Both the position numbers and the translations under genes were made by a program. From the NCBI GenBank assembly GCA_947496175.1, contig CANMBU010000001.1:682001-746000 (forward strand): 64,000 bases of DNA, read 5' to 3'. Positions 25,363-34,781 of this stretch are shown here, piece after piece; position 1 is the first letter of the stretch; every line of letters begins with the position of its first letter. The stretch comes from an uncultured Roseovarius sp. (GTDB lineage: Bacteria; Pseudomonadota; Alphaproteobacteria; Rhodobacterales; Rhodobacteraceae). Below the pieces are notes generated by a model that searched no databases, was not told the origin of the DNA, and saw only the letters and a list, made by a program, of their open reading frames with translations.

Positions 25363-26383
25363 TATCTCACCCCCTGCCCTTCGTCGCAGTTGGCAAAATG
25401 TCGACAAGGCGTGGCTGGCCTTGGTCGTGGTACTCATACTTGTCGCGGTCCTTGACCCTCCGCAGCTTTGGCCAACTGTAACCTTCACCGCGGGTGCCTT
25501 GTTGCACACTGCACCGTTCATCATCTTCGCAGTTCTGGCTGTGGCCTATATGAAAGCCACCGGCGCCGAGACTCTCCTGGCAAAGGCATTTGAAGGCAAT
25601 CAGATGAAAATGGTGGTCTTTGCCGCGCTTCTGGGCGGTCTTTCCCCGTTTTGCAGTTGTGAAGTCATCCCGTTTATCGCAGCTATGCTGGCCCTAGGTG
25701 CGCCCCTCGGTGCTGTCATGGCCTTTTGGCTGGCGTCACCGTTGATGGATCCCGCGATGTTCCTGATCACCTCGGGCACACTGGGATGGGAGTTTGCCAT
25801 CGCCAAAACAGTGTCTGCAGTAGGTCTTGGCCTATTCGGCGGTTTTGCAACCATGCTCTTCGCGCGTTCAGTGATCTTTGCCAATCCATTGCGGGAAAAA
25901 CCCCAGATTGGCGGGTGTTGTGGTGTCGAAAAACCATTTGAAGGCAAACCGCTTTGGGCGTTTTGGGCGGAACGCCCACGCAACGAAGTGTTTTGGCGTA
26001 ACTTATTGGAGAACGGTATTTTTCTTCTGAAATGGTTGACCCTTGCCTATGTGTTTGAGGCCTTGATGCTGCGCTACGTACCAGCGGAGTGGATTGCCAC
26101 AGCCCTTGGGGGTGATGGCATTGGAACCATTGTTCTTGGGGCGCTGGTCGGCGCTCCGGCCTACCTCAATGGCTATGCCGCAGTGCCGCTGGTCAGCGGA
26201 CTATTGGACCAGGGAATGAGTAATGGAGCAGCCATGAGCTTTGTCATAGCTGGCGGCGTGAGCTGCATTCCTGCGGCCATTGCGGTCTGGGCCTTGGTCA
26301 AGCCGCGTGTCTTTGCTGCCTACATAGGTTTTGCGATCTCAGGCGCTGTTCTGGCGGGCCTTGCCTGGCAGGCCATAGCGTAA
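25355..26383 (+). CDS. COG0701/DUF318 permease (ArsP-like)
   Basis: A 342-residue membrane protein with about eight helices and the family motif SPFCSCEVIPF near residue 110, with the paired cysteines typical of COG0701 permeases. Some members export trivalent organoarsenicals, others have unknown cargo. A GGCCGVEKPF segment in a soluble loop adds two more cysteines. It overlaps arsR by eight bases, so metalloid or thiol-reactive stress is a plausible inducer. Arsenic specificity is inferred from the regulator, not proven by sequence. Confidence 0.88.
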   Translation: MVDISPPALRRSWQNVDKAWLALVVVLILVAVLDPPQLWPTVTFTAGALLHTAPFIIFAVLAVAYMKATGAETLLAKAFEGNQMKMVVFAALLGGLSPFCSCEVIPFIAAMLALGAPLGAVMAFWLASPLMDPAMFLITSGTLGWEFAIAKTVSAVGLGLFGGFATMLFARSVIFANPLREKPQIGGCCGVEKPFEGKPLWAFWAERPRNEVFWRNLLENGIFLLKWLTLAYVFEALMLRYVPAEWIATALGGDGIGTIVLGALVGAPAYLNGYAAVPLVSGLLDQGMSNGAAMSFVIAGGVSCIPAAIAVWALVKPRVFAAYIGFAISGAVLAGLAWQAIA

Positions 26384-26593
26384 GGCCCTTCGAAGCCAGA
26401 CATGTTCTCTTTAAAAAAGGTGGTTTCGGCGATGTGATCTGTCGTGAGCCGCTTTTTTGCCGCACCGGCACAAAAAAGCCCTGATTCATTGTAATTTAGG
26501 CGAAAATTCAGACATAGTGTCCCGCAAAGCGGCTAATGCCGTGTTAAGGCAGCCCCGTTAAAGAGGGCGAGCGGAGCAGTTCGGAGCGTTTGC
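26384..26593. other. Intergenic region upstream of the capsule block
   Basis: A 210-base gap between the permease and the KpsT-like gene. CTTTTTTGCCG and CGGCACAAAAAAG (26452-26478) form an imperfect inverted repeat that might be a weak bidirectional terminator. No tRNA or ORF is recognised. Confidence 0.35.
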
Positions 26594-27253
26594 ATGCTCG
26601 AGTTCGAGAATGTGAGTAAGTCCTTTTGGACAGGAACACAGCGCAAGGTTATCCTTGATCGCGTGTCCTTTCGCGTTGAACTAGGCCGTAGCCTCGGCAT
26701 TCTGGCACCTAACGGCACGGGCAAAACCACTCTCATCAACATAATGGCTGGTTTGGAAAAGCCCGACGAAGGCGATGTGCGTCGCGATTGCAGAATTAGC
26801 TTTCCCTTGGGTTTCATGGGAGGCGTCGTCAGCCGCGTTTCCGCAAAGGAAAACTCACGGTACATTGCGCGGCTCTATGGTCTGGACCCGGATTATGTCG
26901 AAGCCTATTGCAGGTATGTCTGTAACCTGGGTGAGTATTTCGATCAGCCGCTCGGCACTTACTCGTCTGGCATGCGGTCACGCTTTTCCTTGGCTTTGAT
27001 GCTGGCGTTGGACTTCGACATGTATCTGATCGATGAAGGCATGCCGAGTTCGACAGACGTAGAATTCAATCGCCGTGCCGGCGGAATTTTGCGGGAACGA
27101 TTGCAAACCACGACAGTTGTGATCGTATCGCACCAACCAGCCACGCTAGAGAAATTCGCCAGAGAAGCCGCAGTTCTTATGGATGGCAAACTGCACATGT
27201 TCGATACTTTGGAAGAGGCTAAACAGCTTTATGACTATGAAACCCAAAGCTAG
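26594..27253 (+). CDS. Capsular polysaccharide export ABC transporter ATP-binding protein (KpsT-like)
   Basis: A 219-residue ABC ATPase. The Walker A is LAPNGTGKTTL (residues about 36-46), the signature is YSSGMRSR, the Walker B is MYLIDEGMPS and the switch histidine follows in VIVSHQPA. Short length and sequence match KpsT/CtrD-type ATPases that energise export of capsule or similar glycans. The usual permease partner (KpsM) is not in this window. GGAG lies seven bases before the ATG. It overlaps the KpsE-like gene by 23 bases. Confidence 0.9.
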   Translation: MLEFENVSKSFWTGTQRKVILDRVSFRVELGRSLGILAPNGTGKTTLINIMAGLEKPDEGDVRRDCRISFPLGFMGGVVSRVSAKENSRYIARLYGLDPDYVEAYCRYVCNLGEYFDQPLGTYSSGMRSRFSLALMLALDFDMYLIDEGMPSSTDVEFNRRAGGILRERLQTTTVVIVSHQPATLEKFAREAAVLMDGKLHMFDTLEEAKQLYDYETQS

Positions 27254-28850
27254 AAAGTTTCGCATTCGCCGGAATGCGAATTCGACGTCCAAGTGGGGCG
27301 CATCGGCGGAACTAGGTGAAGCGGACGTCACGGCTGCGCAAGAACACAGCCCGGAGACCGCGAAAAGCCCCCAGCCAGCTGTTCCCGTCGAGACACCATC
27401 CCAAGCGTCACTGGATATTGAGCATATCCGCAAGGAAGGCTTGACTGGACGGCAGTTGCGCATGGCGCGCCGGATGGCTCACAAACATGGGCTTGCTCCG
27501 ACATCTGACTTTGATGCCGTGCGGCTCTTGCGGGCCAAGGGAATTGATCCGTTTCAACGCGCACATATTGTCGAACTCGTTTCGACCGGTGCTAGCGGTG
27601 CTGCTACGGGTGGTAAGGATACAAAGCAAGACGTTCAGCTTCCCCAAACGCTACCAAGTGAGCGCACCATCTTACCAGCAACCGACATCAGCCCTGCTGA
27701 GCGCCGGGCACAAGACATCAGAAGCATCCAACAAGATATCGCAGCAAGGCGGCGGCGCAAACTTCTACTATTGCTTTCTCGCCTGACGGCTTTTGTGTTT
27801 TTACCTACGCTTATTGCAGGATATTATTTCTTTGCCATCGCAACGCCGATGTACACCACCAAATCCGAGTTTCTGATCCTTACGGCAGATGGTGCAGGAG
27901 CAAGCGCAGGTGGTCTTGGAGGGCTTTTGCCGAGCCAGTTTGCCACCGGCCAGGACTCCATCGCAACGCAGTCTTATCTGCAATCAAAGGATGCGATGCT
28001 GCGGCTCGACGAAGACCTGGGTTTCCGCGCCCATTTCAGCCAGGACTCGATAGACGCGCTGCAGCGGCTTGACTCGGATGCAACAAACGAAGCCGCCTAC
28101 AAGGTCTACAAGAAATACATTAAGCTTGGTTATGATCCTACAGAAGGCGTCATTCGGATGGAGCTTTCTACAGCCGATCCCGAAATCAGTCGGCTTTTCT
28201 CTGAACAATTGATTGAATACGCCGAAGAACGTGTGGATCAGCTTAGTCAGGAGAAAAGATTTGATGCCGTCAAGACGGCGCAAGAAAGTCTTGACGAGGC
28301 TAAGGATGAACGCCGCGCCGCACAAAGGCGGCTTGTGGCTTTGCAGGAAGGTACAATTCTGGACCCGGAAGGTGAAATTGCAAATATCCGTAGCCTGATC
28401 AACAACGTGGAAATTCAGCTTCAGGAAAAACAACTGGCGCTAAACACACAGCTCAACAATTCGCGGCCAAACCAAGCGCGGGTTGAGGCGTTGCGCACAG
28501 AAGTTGACGTGCTTCAGGCCGAGCTCAACAAACAAAACGCGCGATTGAACAGGGCGACAGAGGACAATTCATCCCTTGCTTCACAGGCCTCAGAAATCCA
28601 AATAGCGCAGGCCGACCTGGCCACCGCTGATCTGGTGCTGCAATCCGCGCTTGAAACCAAGCGACAGTCAGAGATCGAAGCCAACAAACAGGTCCGATAC
28701 CTGACAGTTGCGGTCAAACCGGTGGCCTCGCAAGATCCCTCCTATCCAAGGTCGTTCGAAAATACTTTGCTTGCGTTTCTGATCTTTACCGGTATCTACC
28801 TGCTCATGTCGCTGACCGCATCAGTACTCAGAGAACAGGTCTCATCTTGA
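27231..28850 (+). CDS. KpsE/Wzz-like capsule export inner membrane protein
   Basis: A 539-residue polysaccharide co-polymerase/export family protein. A long N-terminal cytosolic extension (1-175), containing [20 protein letters not shown], precedes a membrane helix at about 178-201. A large periplasmic domain with extended coiled coils (about 330-480) follows, and a second helix lies at about 512-531 ([16 protein letters not shown]). Two-helix topology with coiled coils is the KpsE arrangement. I start at ATG 27231, twelve bases after GAGG; ATG 27237 is also possible. It should link the KpsT/KpsM transporter to an outer membrane exporter. Confidence 0.88.
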   Translation: MTMKPKARKFRIRRNANSTSKWGASAELGEADVTAAQEHSPETAKSPQPAVPVETPSQASLDIEHIRKEGLTGRQLRMARRMAHKHGLAPTSDFDAVRLLRAKGIDPFQRAHIVELVSTGASGAATGGKDTKQDVQLPQTLPSERTILPATDISPAERRAQDIRSIQQDIAARRRRKLLLLLSRLTAFVFLPTLIAGYYFFAIATPMYTTKSEFLILTADGAGASAGGLGGLLPSQFATGQDSIATQSYLQSKDAMLRLDEDLGFRAHFSQDSIDALQRLDSDATNEAAYKVYKKYIKLGYDPTEGVIRMELSTADPEISRLFSEQLIEYAEERVDQLSQEKRFDAVKTAQESLDEAKDERRAAQRRLVALQEGTILDPEGEIANIRSLINNVEIQLQEKQLALNTQLNNSRPNQARVEALRTEVDVLQAELNKQNARLNRATEDNSSLASQASEIQIAQADLATADLVLQSALETKRQSEIEANKQVRYLTVAVKPVASQDPSYPRSFENTLLAFLIFTGIYLLMSLTASVLREQVSS

Positions 28851-28854
28851 TCCG

Positions 28855-29688
28855 ATGAAAGTTGTCGAAATCTCAAGTCTGCGCGTTGGCAACGACCAAC
28901 CGCTCACACTCATCGCAGGACCGTGCCAGCTCCAAAGTACGGAGCACGCCTTGATGATTGCGCGTGCCATGAAGGCCGCCTGTGAGGCAGCGGGGGCGCA
29001 GTACATCTTCAAAGCGTCTTTTGATAAGGCCAACCGCACCTCGCTGTCGGGGAAGCGAGGTGTAGGGCTCGACGACGGTTTGGGCATTTTGCGAACCGTC
29101 AAAGACGATGTGGGCGTGCCGGTGTTGACCGACATTCACTCACCAGAGCAATGCGTGCCTGTGTCCAAAGTGGTAGACGTCCTGCAAATCCCAGCCTTTT
29201 TGTGCCGACAAACCGATTTGCTCTTGGCGGCAGGCGGGACAGGCACCGTTGTAAACGTCAAAAAAGGCCAGTTCCTGGCACCGTGGGATATGCCAAACGT
29301 AATCTCAAAGATTGAGAGTACTGGCAACAAACGCATTCTTTTGACAGAGCGTGGAACATCCTTCGGCTACAACACGCTTGTGGCTGACATGCGATCGCTC
29401 CCGCAGATGGTACGCACAGGCTACCCAGTGGTGATGGACGCCACTCATTCGGTGCAACAACCCGGTGGTCAGGGCGGAAGCTCTGGGGGACAGCGCGAGT
29501 TTGCCCCTGTCATGGCCCGTGCCGCAGTGTCTCTAGGTATTGCGGCTGTCTTTATTGAAACCCATGAAGACCCCGATAGCGCTCCTTCAGATGGTCCAAA
29601 CATGGTCCCTTTGAACGAAATGCCTGCATTGGTGGAAAGTTTGATGCGTTTTGACAAACTGGCCAAATCGGATCCGGTGCGTCTTTGA
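28855..29688 (+). CDS. kdsA: 3-deoxy-8-phosphooctulonate (KDO-8-P) synthase
   Basis: Condenses arabinose 5-phosphate with phosphoenolpyruvate to KDO 8-phosphate, precursor of lipid A core and of KDO linkers in some capsules. The 277-residue product has the family segments [33 protein letters not shown] and [11 protein letters not shown]. The start is four bases after the KpsE-like stop, so it is in the same transcript. This placement supports a KDO-containing export substrate, although the same gene probably also serves lipopolysaccharide. Confidence 0.96.
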   Translation: MKVVEISSLRVGNDQPLTLIAGPCQLQSTEHALMIARAMKAACEAAGAQYIFKASFDKANRTSLSGKRGVGLDDGLGILRTVKDDVGVPVLTDIHSPEQCVPVSKVVDVLQIPAFLCRQTDLLLAAGGTGTVVNVKKGQFLAPWDMPNVISKIESTGNKRILLTERGTSFGYNTLVADMRSLPQMVRTGYPVVMDATHSVQQPGGQGGSSGGQREFAPVMARAAVSLGIAAVFIETHEDPDSAPSDGPNMVPLNEMPALVESLMRFDKLAKSDPVRL

Positions 29689-29707
29689 ACCACAGAAAGA
29701 TTTTCAA

Positions 29708-31204
29708 ATGAGCAAACCTTTACCCGAAGTTACGCCAAATACATGGGCCTTCCTGCGCGATCCCATGATCAAACCTACAGGCTTTCGCGAATACGATGCG
29801 CGCTGGAAGTATCCTGACGAAATCAACCTGCCGGGCATGACTGCTTTGGGCTTGGGCCTTGGCACTCAAATCCACCGTCGCGGCATCGAGCCGGTGATCG
29901 CCGTTGGCAACGATTATCGCGACTATTCGCTATCCATCAAGAATGCGCTAATCGTAGGATTGATGCAGGCCGGCATTCAGGTCAAGGATATTGGCCCGGC
30001 ACTCTCACCCATGGCGTATTTCTCACAGTTCCACCTTGATGTACCGGCTGTGGCAATGGTCACAGCGTCACATAACCCCAATGGCTGGACCGGTGTGAAA
30101 ATGGGATTTGAAAGGCCCCTCACTCATGGACCGGATGAAATGGGCGAGCTACGTGACATCGTTCTGGGCGGTGAAGGAGAGGCGCGCCCCGGCGGCGGAT
30201 ACGAGTTTGTAGACGGCGTGCGTGAGGCTTATCTCAATGACCTCGTGGGCGACTTTAAAATGACGCGCAAACTGCGCGTGGTCTGCGCCACCGGCAACGG
30301 CACAGCCGCAGCTTTTGCACCTGAGCTGTTTGAACGGCTTGGGGTAGAGGTAATCCCGTCTCACAACGAGCTGGATTACAATTTCCCGAATTACAACCCG
30401 AACCCCGAAGCCATGGAAATGCTGCATGACATGGCCGAATCCGTGAAGGCCACCGGAGCAGATTTTGCGCTTGGCTTTGATGGGGATGGGGATCGTTGCG
30501 GTGTGGTGGATGACGAAGGTGAGGAAATCTTTGCGGACAAAGTCGGCGTAATCATGGCGCGTGACCTCAGCAAACTACACCCCAATGCGACCTTTGTGGC
30601 AGACGTGAAATCCACAGGGCTTTTCGCTGCGGACCCTGAACTTCAAAAAAATGGTGTGAAAGCCGACTACTGGAAAACCGGTCACAGCCACATGAAACGG
30701 CGCGTTAAAGAAATTGGCGCATTGGCTGGGTTTGAGAAATCCGGCCACTACTTCCTGGCGGAACCTGTAGGGCGTGGATATGACTGCGGTATGCGGGTGG
30801 CGGTGGAAATCTGCAAACTGATGGACCGCAATCCAGATATGTCGATGTCTGACCTGCGTCGCGCGTTGCCAACCACATATTCAACCCCCACCATGTCGCC
30901 GTACTGCGCCGACACTGAGAAATACGAAGTGCTGGATCGGCTAGTGGAAAAGCTTGTCGCCAAGCATGATGCAGGTGAGTCTTTTGCCGGGCAACCCATC
31001 AAGGAAGTGGTGACCGTCAATGGCGCGCGCGTCATTTTGGAGAACGGAAGCTGGGGTCTTGTACGAGCTTCGTCTAATACGCCAAACCTAGTGGTGGTGT
31101 GCGAGAGCGCATCGTCTGATGCGGAAATGCGCGCGATCTTCGAGGAGATTGACAAAGTCATTCGCACAGAGCCGTCAGTTGGCGAATACGACCAAACAAT
31201 CTGA
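29708..31204 (+). CDS. Phosphomannomutase/phosphoglucomutase
   Basis: A 498-residue alpha-D-phosphohexomutase that interconverts hexose 1- and 6-phosphates for nucleotide-sugar synthesis. The phosphoserine loop is in VTASHNPNGW, the metal-binding loop in GFDGDGDRCG, and the sugar-binding loop in EKSGHYF; the C-terminal phosphate-binding motif RASSNTP is also present. Length is a little above the 450-470 usual for AlgC-type enzymes. It follows kdsA by 19 bases and completes the glycan-precursor/export block. Mannose versus glucose preference cannot be read from sequence. Confidence 0.92.
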   Translation: MSKPLPEVTPNTWAFLRDPMIKPTGFREYDARWKYPDEINLPGMTALGLGLGTQIHRRGIEPVIAVGNDYRDYSLSIKNALIVGLMQAGIQVKDIGPALSPMAYFSQFHLDVPAVAMVTASHNPNGWTGVKMGFERPLTHGPDEMGELRDIVLGGEGEARPGGGYEFVDGVREAYLNDLVGDFKMTRKLRVVCATGNGTAAAFAPELFERLGVEVIPSHNELDYNFPNYNPNPEAMEMLHDMAESVKATGADFALGFDGDGDRCGVVDDEGEEIFADKVGVIMARDLSKLHPNATFVADVKSTGLFAADPELQKNGVKADYWKTGHSHMKRRVKEIGALAGFEKSGHYFLAEPVGRGYDCGMRVAVEICKLMDRNPDMSMSDLRRALPTTYSTPTMSPYCADTEKYEVLDRLVEKLVAKHDAGESFAGQPIKEVVTVNGARVILENGSWGLVRASSNTPNLVVVCESASSDAEMRAIFEEIDKVIRTEPSVGEYDQTI

Positions 31205-31257
31205 TAAACTGGTGTAGCCTGATCTTGTTTTAGAGCAACTTGGGGAGTCCACCCCGA

Positions 31258-31285
31258 GGCCTCCGGGATATTTTCGCATGAAGAC
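31258..31285 (+). repeat. Variant copy of dispersed GCCTCCGG repeat
   Basis: GGCCTCCGGGATATTTTCGC continuing to GAAGAC; lacks the CGGG segment of the fuller copies at 31299-31334 and 38780-38814, and faces the copy at 31299, giving a potential long-range hairpin (GCCTCCGG with CCGGAGGC) between two convergent genes. Confidence 0.6.
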
Positions 31286-31295
31286 AAAGCAAAAC

Positions 31296-34244
31296 TTACC
31301 TTTTCTTCTTGCTCTCAATATCCCCGCCGGAGGCTCCGGCATCAGCCATATGGACTGTGATCTGGCCATCAGGCGGCGTCAGAGCATCACGTAACAAAGC
31401 CAGCGGATGCGCCTTGAGAGAAAGCCGGGTAGAGACATAATCCTCAACCACCTCTTCGCCCAGTGTCATGGGGCGCAAATGAACCTCGGGTTCTAAAATG
31501 GCCTCACCATCCATATCACCAGCAAAAAGCGGCAGGGGTTTTTGCCCAACAAGCGCCCGGGCGGCCCAAAGTGCAGCACGCCGGTTTACACCAAGCGCCG
31601 CAAAAGCATCCGCCTCGGCCAGACGCACAATAACTGTGGGCGGCACACCTGCACGACGCCAAACATCTTCAACTGCGTGATATCCGTTGCCACGTGCAGC
31701 ATTGATCCAATATGCATCCTCTTCCGAGATGCCTTTGATCTGACGAAACCCCAGTCGAAGTGCCAAATCACCCTTGTCGTTGGGCTCCATGACATTGTCC
31801 CAAAAACTGCGGTTTACACAGACCGGGCGCACCTCAACACCATGTTCACGGGCATCGCGTACGATCTGAGCAGGGGCGTAGAACCCCATGGGCTGAGCAT
31901 TGAGCAAGGCACAGGCAAAAATACCGGGGTGGTGGCATTTGATCCAGGCGCTGGCATAGACCAGAAGTGCAAAACTAGCGGCATGGCTTTCAGGAAAACC
32001 GTAAGAGCCAAACCCTTCGATCTGAGAAAAGCAGCGTTCAGCAAATTCCTGATCATAGCCGTTCTGCGCCATACCCTTCAGGAATCGCGTGCGAAAGGCG
32101 CTGACATTGCCATGCTTTTTGAATGTGGCCAAAGACCGGCGCAGACGGTCTGCCTCTTCAGGGCTGAACCCTGCCCCAACAATGGCAATCTGCATCGCCT
32201 GTTCCTGAAAGAGAGGGACACCTAGCGTTTTGCTCAACACCTTGCCAAGCTCATCGGAGGGAAAACTGACCTCTTCTTCACCATTACGGCGACGAATATA
32301 GGGATGGACCATATCACCCTGAATAGGGCCGGGGCGGATGATCGCCACCTCAATGACCAGATCGTAAAAAGTACGTGGCCGCATCCGGGGTAGAAAGTTC
32401 ATCTGCGCGCGGCTTTCCACCTGGAAGACACCAATGCTGTCTGCTGCGCAGAGCATGTCATAGACACGTGGGTCTTCGGGAGGCAGCGTGGCGAGTGTGT
32501 AGCGCGTGCCATGATGTTGATCGAGAAGATCAAATGCCTTGCGGATACAGCTCAGCATACCCAGCGCCAGCACATCAACCTTCAGGATTCCAAGAGCATC
32601 AATATCATCCTTGTCCCAGCATATGACCGTGCGGTTCTCCATCGTGGCGTTCTCAAGGGGCACCAATTCATCCAGTCGCCCCTCGGTTATCACAAACCCA
32701 CCGACATGCTGGCTCAGATGGCGTGGAAATCCTTCGATTTCGCGTACCAACTCCATGGTCTGTCTGAGCCGCTGATCATTCGGATCAAGGCCGATTTCAC
32801 GCATGCGCTGGCGTTCAAGTGCGCCAGACGTAGCGAAGAACCCCCAAAGCTGTGAATTGAGCGCCCCGACTGTATCCTGACTCAACCCCATCGCTCGACC
32901 GACCTCGCGAATGGCCCGCTTGCCACGATAATGGATAACCGTAGCACAGAGCCCGGCACGGTGGCGGCCGTAACGTTCATAGATATGCTGGATCACCTCT
33001 TCGCGGCGTTCGTGTTCAAAATCCACATCGATATCAGGAGGCTCGTCGCGCGCCTCAGATACGAAACGTTCAAACACCATTGTACCAGTTTCAGGGGACA
33101 CACTGGTAATTCCCAGCGCGTAGCAGACAACCGAATTAGCCGCTGAACCGCGACCCTGACACAGAATATTGCGCGAGCGGGCAAAGGCCACAACATCACG
33201 CACAGTCAGGAAGTAAGGTTCATATTTCAGCTTGGCAATGAGGGCCAGTTCATGCCTCATCATCTTCTTCACGCGTTCCGGTACGCCGCCAGGATAGCGC
33301 CAAGTAAGCCCTTCCTGCGCCAACCGTCGCAACCGATTGGTGGGTGGTTCGCCATCCATCACCTCACTTGGGTATTCATAGCGCAGTTCATCAAGTGAGA
33401 AGGTCAGCTTTTGCGCCAGTGTCTCGGCCTGGTGAACCGCCTCTTCATGGCCAGCAAAAAGTCGCAGCATCTCAGCCTCAGATCGCAGGCGTTGTTCGCC
33501 ATTGGCCAGCGCATCACGGCCCAGCGTATCGACCTGCCGCCCTTGCCGAATAGCAGTCAACACATCGGCAAGCCTGCGGCGGCGAGCGTGGTGCATAAGT
33601 GGAAGACCAGAGGCCACAGGTGTCAGGCCCATCTCTTTGGCCAGTTTTGCCAAACGGTTAAAGCGGGCCACATCTTGTCCATCATAGAACGGCATCATCA
33701 GCAAATGCATCTGCGCTCCCAAGCGCCGTACAAGCAGATTTGCGTTTTTGCGCCAATTGCGTCTTTCCTCTGTCGAGCGTGCAGGGTGGAGAAGCAGCCA
33801 AAGCCCCTTTGCTCCTTCCACCACATCCGACACTGTCAGATGGCAACTGCCTTTTTCAGTCCTAAGCCGACCCTTGCTGATAAGGCGGCAGAGTCTTCCC
33901 CAGCCGACGCGATCCTGCGGCAGGGCCGTCACCGTGATCCCTTCGGCAAGACACAGCCGGGCTGCGGGTAGAAACCGGGGCACATGCGCCCAATCAGGTG
34001 GCTGCGGATTGGGTGCGGGCGGGCCAACCAAACCATCGCGCGCCTCAAGCTCCTTGCGACCTCGCACCACGTTGGCCAAGTCGCGCACTGCTACATGCGC
34101 ACGCACGATCCCTGCCACGGAATTTTCATCGGCAATGGCAAATGCCGATAAGCCTAACTCGGCCGCACGCAAGGCGTATTCCTCAGGGTGGGAGGCCCCG
34201 GTGAGAAAAGTGAAGTTCGACGTGATCGACAGCTCGGCAAACAT
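31296..34244 (-). CDS. dnaE2: Error-prone DNA polymerase DnaE2, apparently C-terminally truncated
   Basis: A 982-residue C-family DNA polymerase used in damage-induced mutagenic synthesis, usually with ImuA/ImuB, which are not nearby. The N-terminal PHP domain (ELSITSNFTFLTGASHPEEY) is present, as is the polymerase core with catalytic aspartates in PPDIDVDFEHERRE. Homology runs to STRLSLKAHPLALLRDAL near residue 955; the C-terminal OB-fold region of usual DnaE2 proteins (normally about 1050-1100 residues long) is missing. The last 12 residues (ASGGDIESKKKR) are encoded by a dispersed intergenic repeat. Activity is uncertain. A LexA-like box overlaps its promoter. Confidence 0.9.
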   Translation of the reverse strand: MFAELSITSNFTFLTGASHPEEYALRAAELGLSAFAIADENSVAGIVRAHVAVRDLANVVRGRKELEARDGLVGPPAPNPQPPDWAHVPRFLPAARLCLAEGITVTALPQDRVGWGRLCRLISKGRLRTEKGSCHLTVSDVVEGAKGLWLLLHPARSTEERRNWRKNANLLVRRLGAQMHLLMMPFYDGQDVARFNRLAKLAKEMGLTPVASGLPLMHHARRRRLADVLTAIRQGRQVDTLGRDALANGEQRLRSEAEMLRLFAGHEEAVHQAETLAQKLTFSLDELRYEYPSEVMDGEPPTNRLRRLAQEGLTWRYPGGVPERVKKMMRHELALIAKLKYEPYFLTVRDVVAFARSRNILCQGRGSAANSVVCYALGITSVSPETGTMVFERFVSEARDEPPDIDVDFEHERREEVIQHIYERYGRHRAGLCATVIHYRGKRAIREVGRAMGLSQDTVGALNSQLWGFFATSGALERQRMREIGLDPNDQRLRQTMELVREIEGFPRHLSQHVGGFVITEGRLDELVPLENATMENRTVICWDKDDIDALGILKVDVLALGMLSCIRKAFDLLDQHHGTRYTLATLPPEDPRVYDMLCAADSIGVFQVESRAQMNFLPRMRPRTFYDLVIEVAIIRPGPIQGDMVHPYIRRRNGEEEVSFPSDELGKVLSKTLGVPLFQEQAMQIAIVGAGFSPEEADRLRRSLATFKKHGNVSAFRTRFLKGMAQNGYDQEFAERCFSQIEGFGSYGFPESHAASFALLVYASAWIKCHHPGIFACALLNAQPMGFYAPAQIVRDAREHGVEVRPVCVNRSFWDNVMEPNDKGDLALRLGFRQIKGISEEDAYWINAARGNGYHAVEDVWRRAGVPPTVIVRLAEADAFAALGVNRRAALWAARALVGQKPLPLFAGDMDGEAILEPEVHLRPMTLGEEVVEDYVSTRLSLKAHPLALLRDALTPPDGQITVHMADAGASGGDIESKKKR
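31299..31334 (-). repeat. Dispersed GCCTCCGGCGGGGATATT repeat (copy at dnaE2 3' end)
   Basis: Read on the minus strand: GCCTCCGGCGGGGATATT, then GCAAGAAGAAAAGG after a short variable part. About 30 of 35 positions match the copy at 38780-38814. It encodes the last codons of dnaE2. The element resembles a short palindrome-containing intergenic sequence common in Rhodobacterales, from memory and not searched. Confidence 0.75.
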
Positions 34245-34255
34245 AGCGAGTCACC

Positions 34256-34275
34256 ATTATATTCACGTTTTGTTC
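34256..34275 (-). promoter_or_regulatory. LexA-type SOS box abutting a -10 element upstream of dnaE2
   Basis: On the plus strand ATTC-N7-GTTC (34261-34275) differs by one base from the alphaproteobacterial LexA box GTTC-N7-GTTC. On the minus strand TATAAT (34261-34256) overlaps it by one base, 11 bases before the dnaE2 ATG. SOS control is known for dnaE2 in other alphaproteobacteria. Confidence 0.6.
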
Positions 34276-34304
34276 TTTTTCGAGTCTTGATTGTGAATGA
34301 ACGA

Positions 34305-34781
34305 CTACCGCAGTCGATCACATCCTTCGTCGCGCATACAGGATCTTGCCTGATCAAGCTGCACCTGACTTGGCTCTGGGAAAGCAAAACTGCCACAAGG
34401 GCCGGCCACCATCACGTAATCCACGCCCGCTTTTTGCAAAAAGACCAGGTAATCAACACCGGAAGCCACCCCGCCACACCATGGACCAATACATTGACGA
34501 AGCAGGGAAATATTACGCTTGAATGGCGTCACGAAACCCTCGCGCGACAAAGATACGCCCTCAAGCCGTGCCGGGATCAACGTATCAGGGCGGTTCTGGT
34601 TTGAAAGATCGTAGTCCGGCATGCGATTCTGATCGAAAGTAAGCGTCCCATGCACAACCACATAAATCTCTTCCGCCTCTGCTGCGTTTTTGTATGTGTT
34701 TGCCACGTCGGGGCGGACGCAAGACAGCGCCAAAGCAGGCCCGGCGACAAACATTGCCAACCCAAACATCAGAACACGCAT
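34305..34781 (-). CDS. Exported cysteine-containing protein, possible NTR-like fold
   Basis: A 158-residue protein with a signal peptide ([20 protein letters not shown]) cleaved near residue 20. The mature part begins with SCVRPDVANTYKNA and contains further cysteines in RQCIGPWCGG, AGPCGSF and SCMRDEGC, all of which could form disulfides. The strand pattern IYVVVHGTL, DYLVFLQKAG, VMVAGPCGSF is suggestive of a TIMP/netrin-like OB fold, but that is only an impression. Start ATG 34781 overlaps the rppH stop by one base (TGATG), so the gene is at the end of the rppH operon. Function unknown. Confidence 0.72.
   Translation of the reverse strand: MRVLMFGLAMFVAGPALALSCVRPDVANTYKNAAEAEEIYVVVHGTLTFDQNRMPDYDLSNQNRPDTLIPARLEGVSLSREGFVTPFKRNISLLRQCIGPWCGGVASGVDYLVFLQKAGVDYVMVAGPCGSFAFPEPSQVQLDQARSCMRDEGCDRLR

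Noticed and set aside
26452-26478. CTTTTTTGCCG/CGGCACAAAAAAG as a bidirectional terminator
   Set aside because: The arms contain an extra base and the stem is AT-rich next to the loop; too weak to call as a feature of its own.
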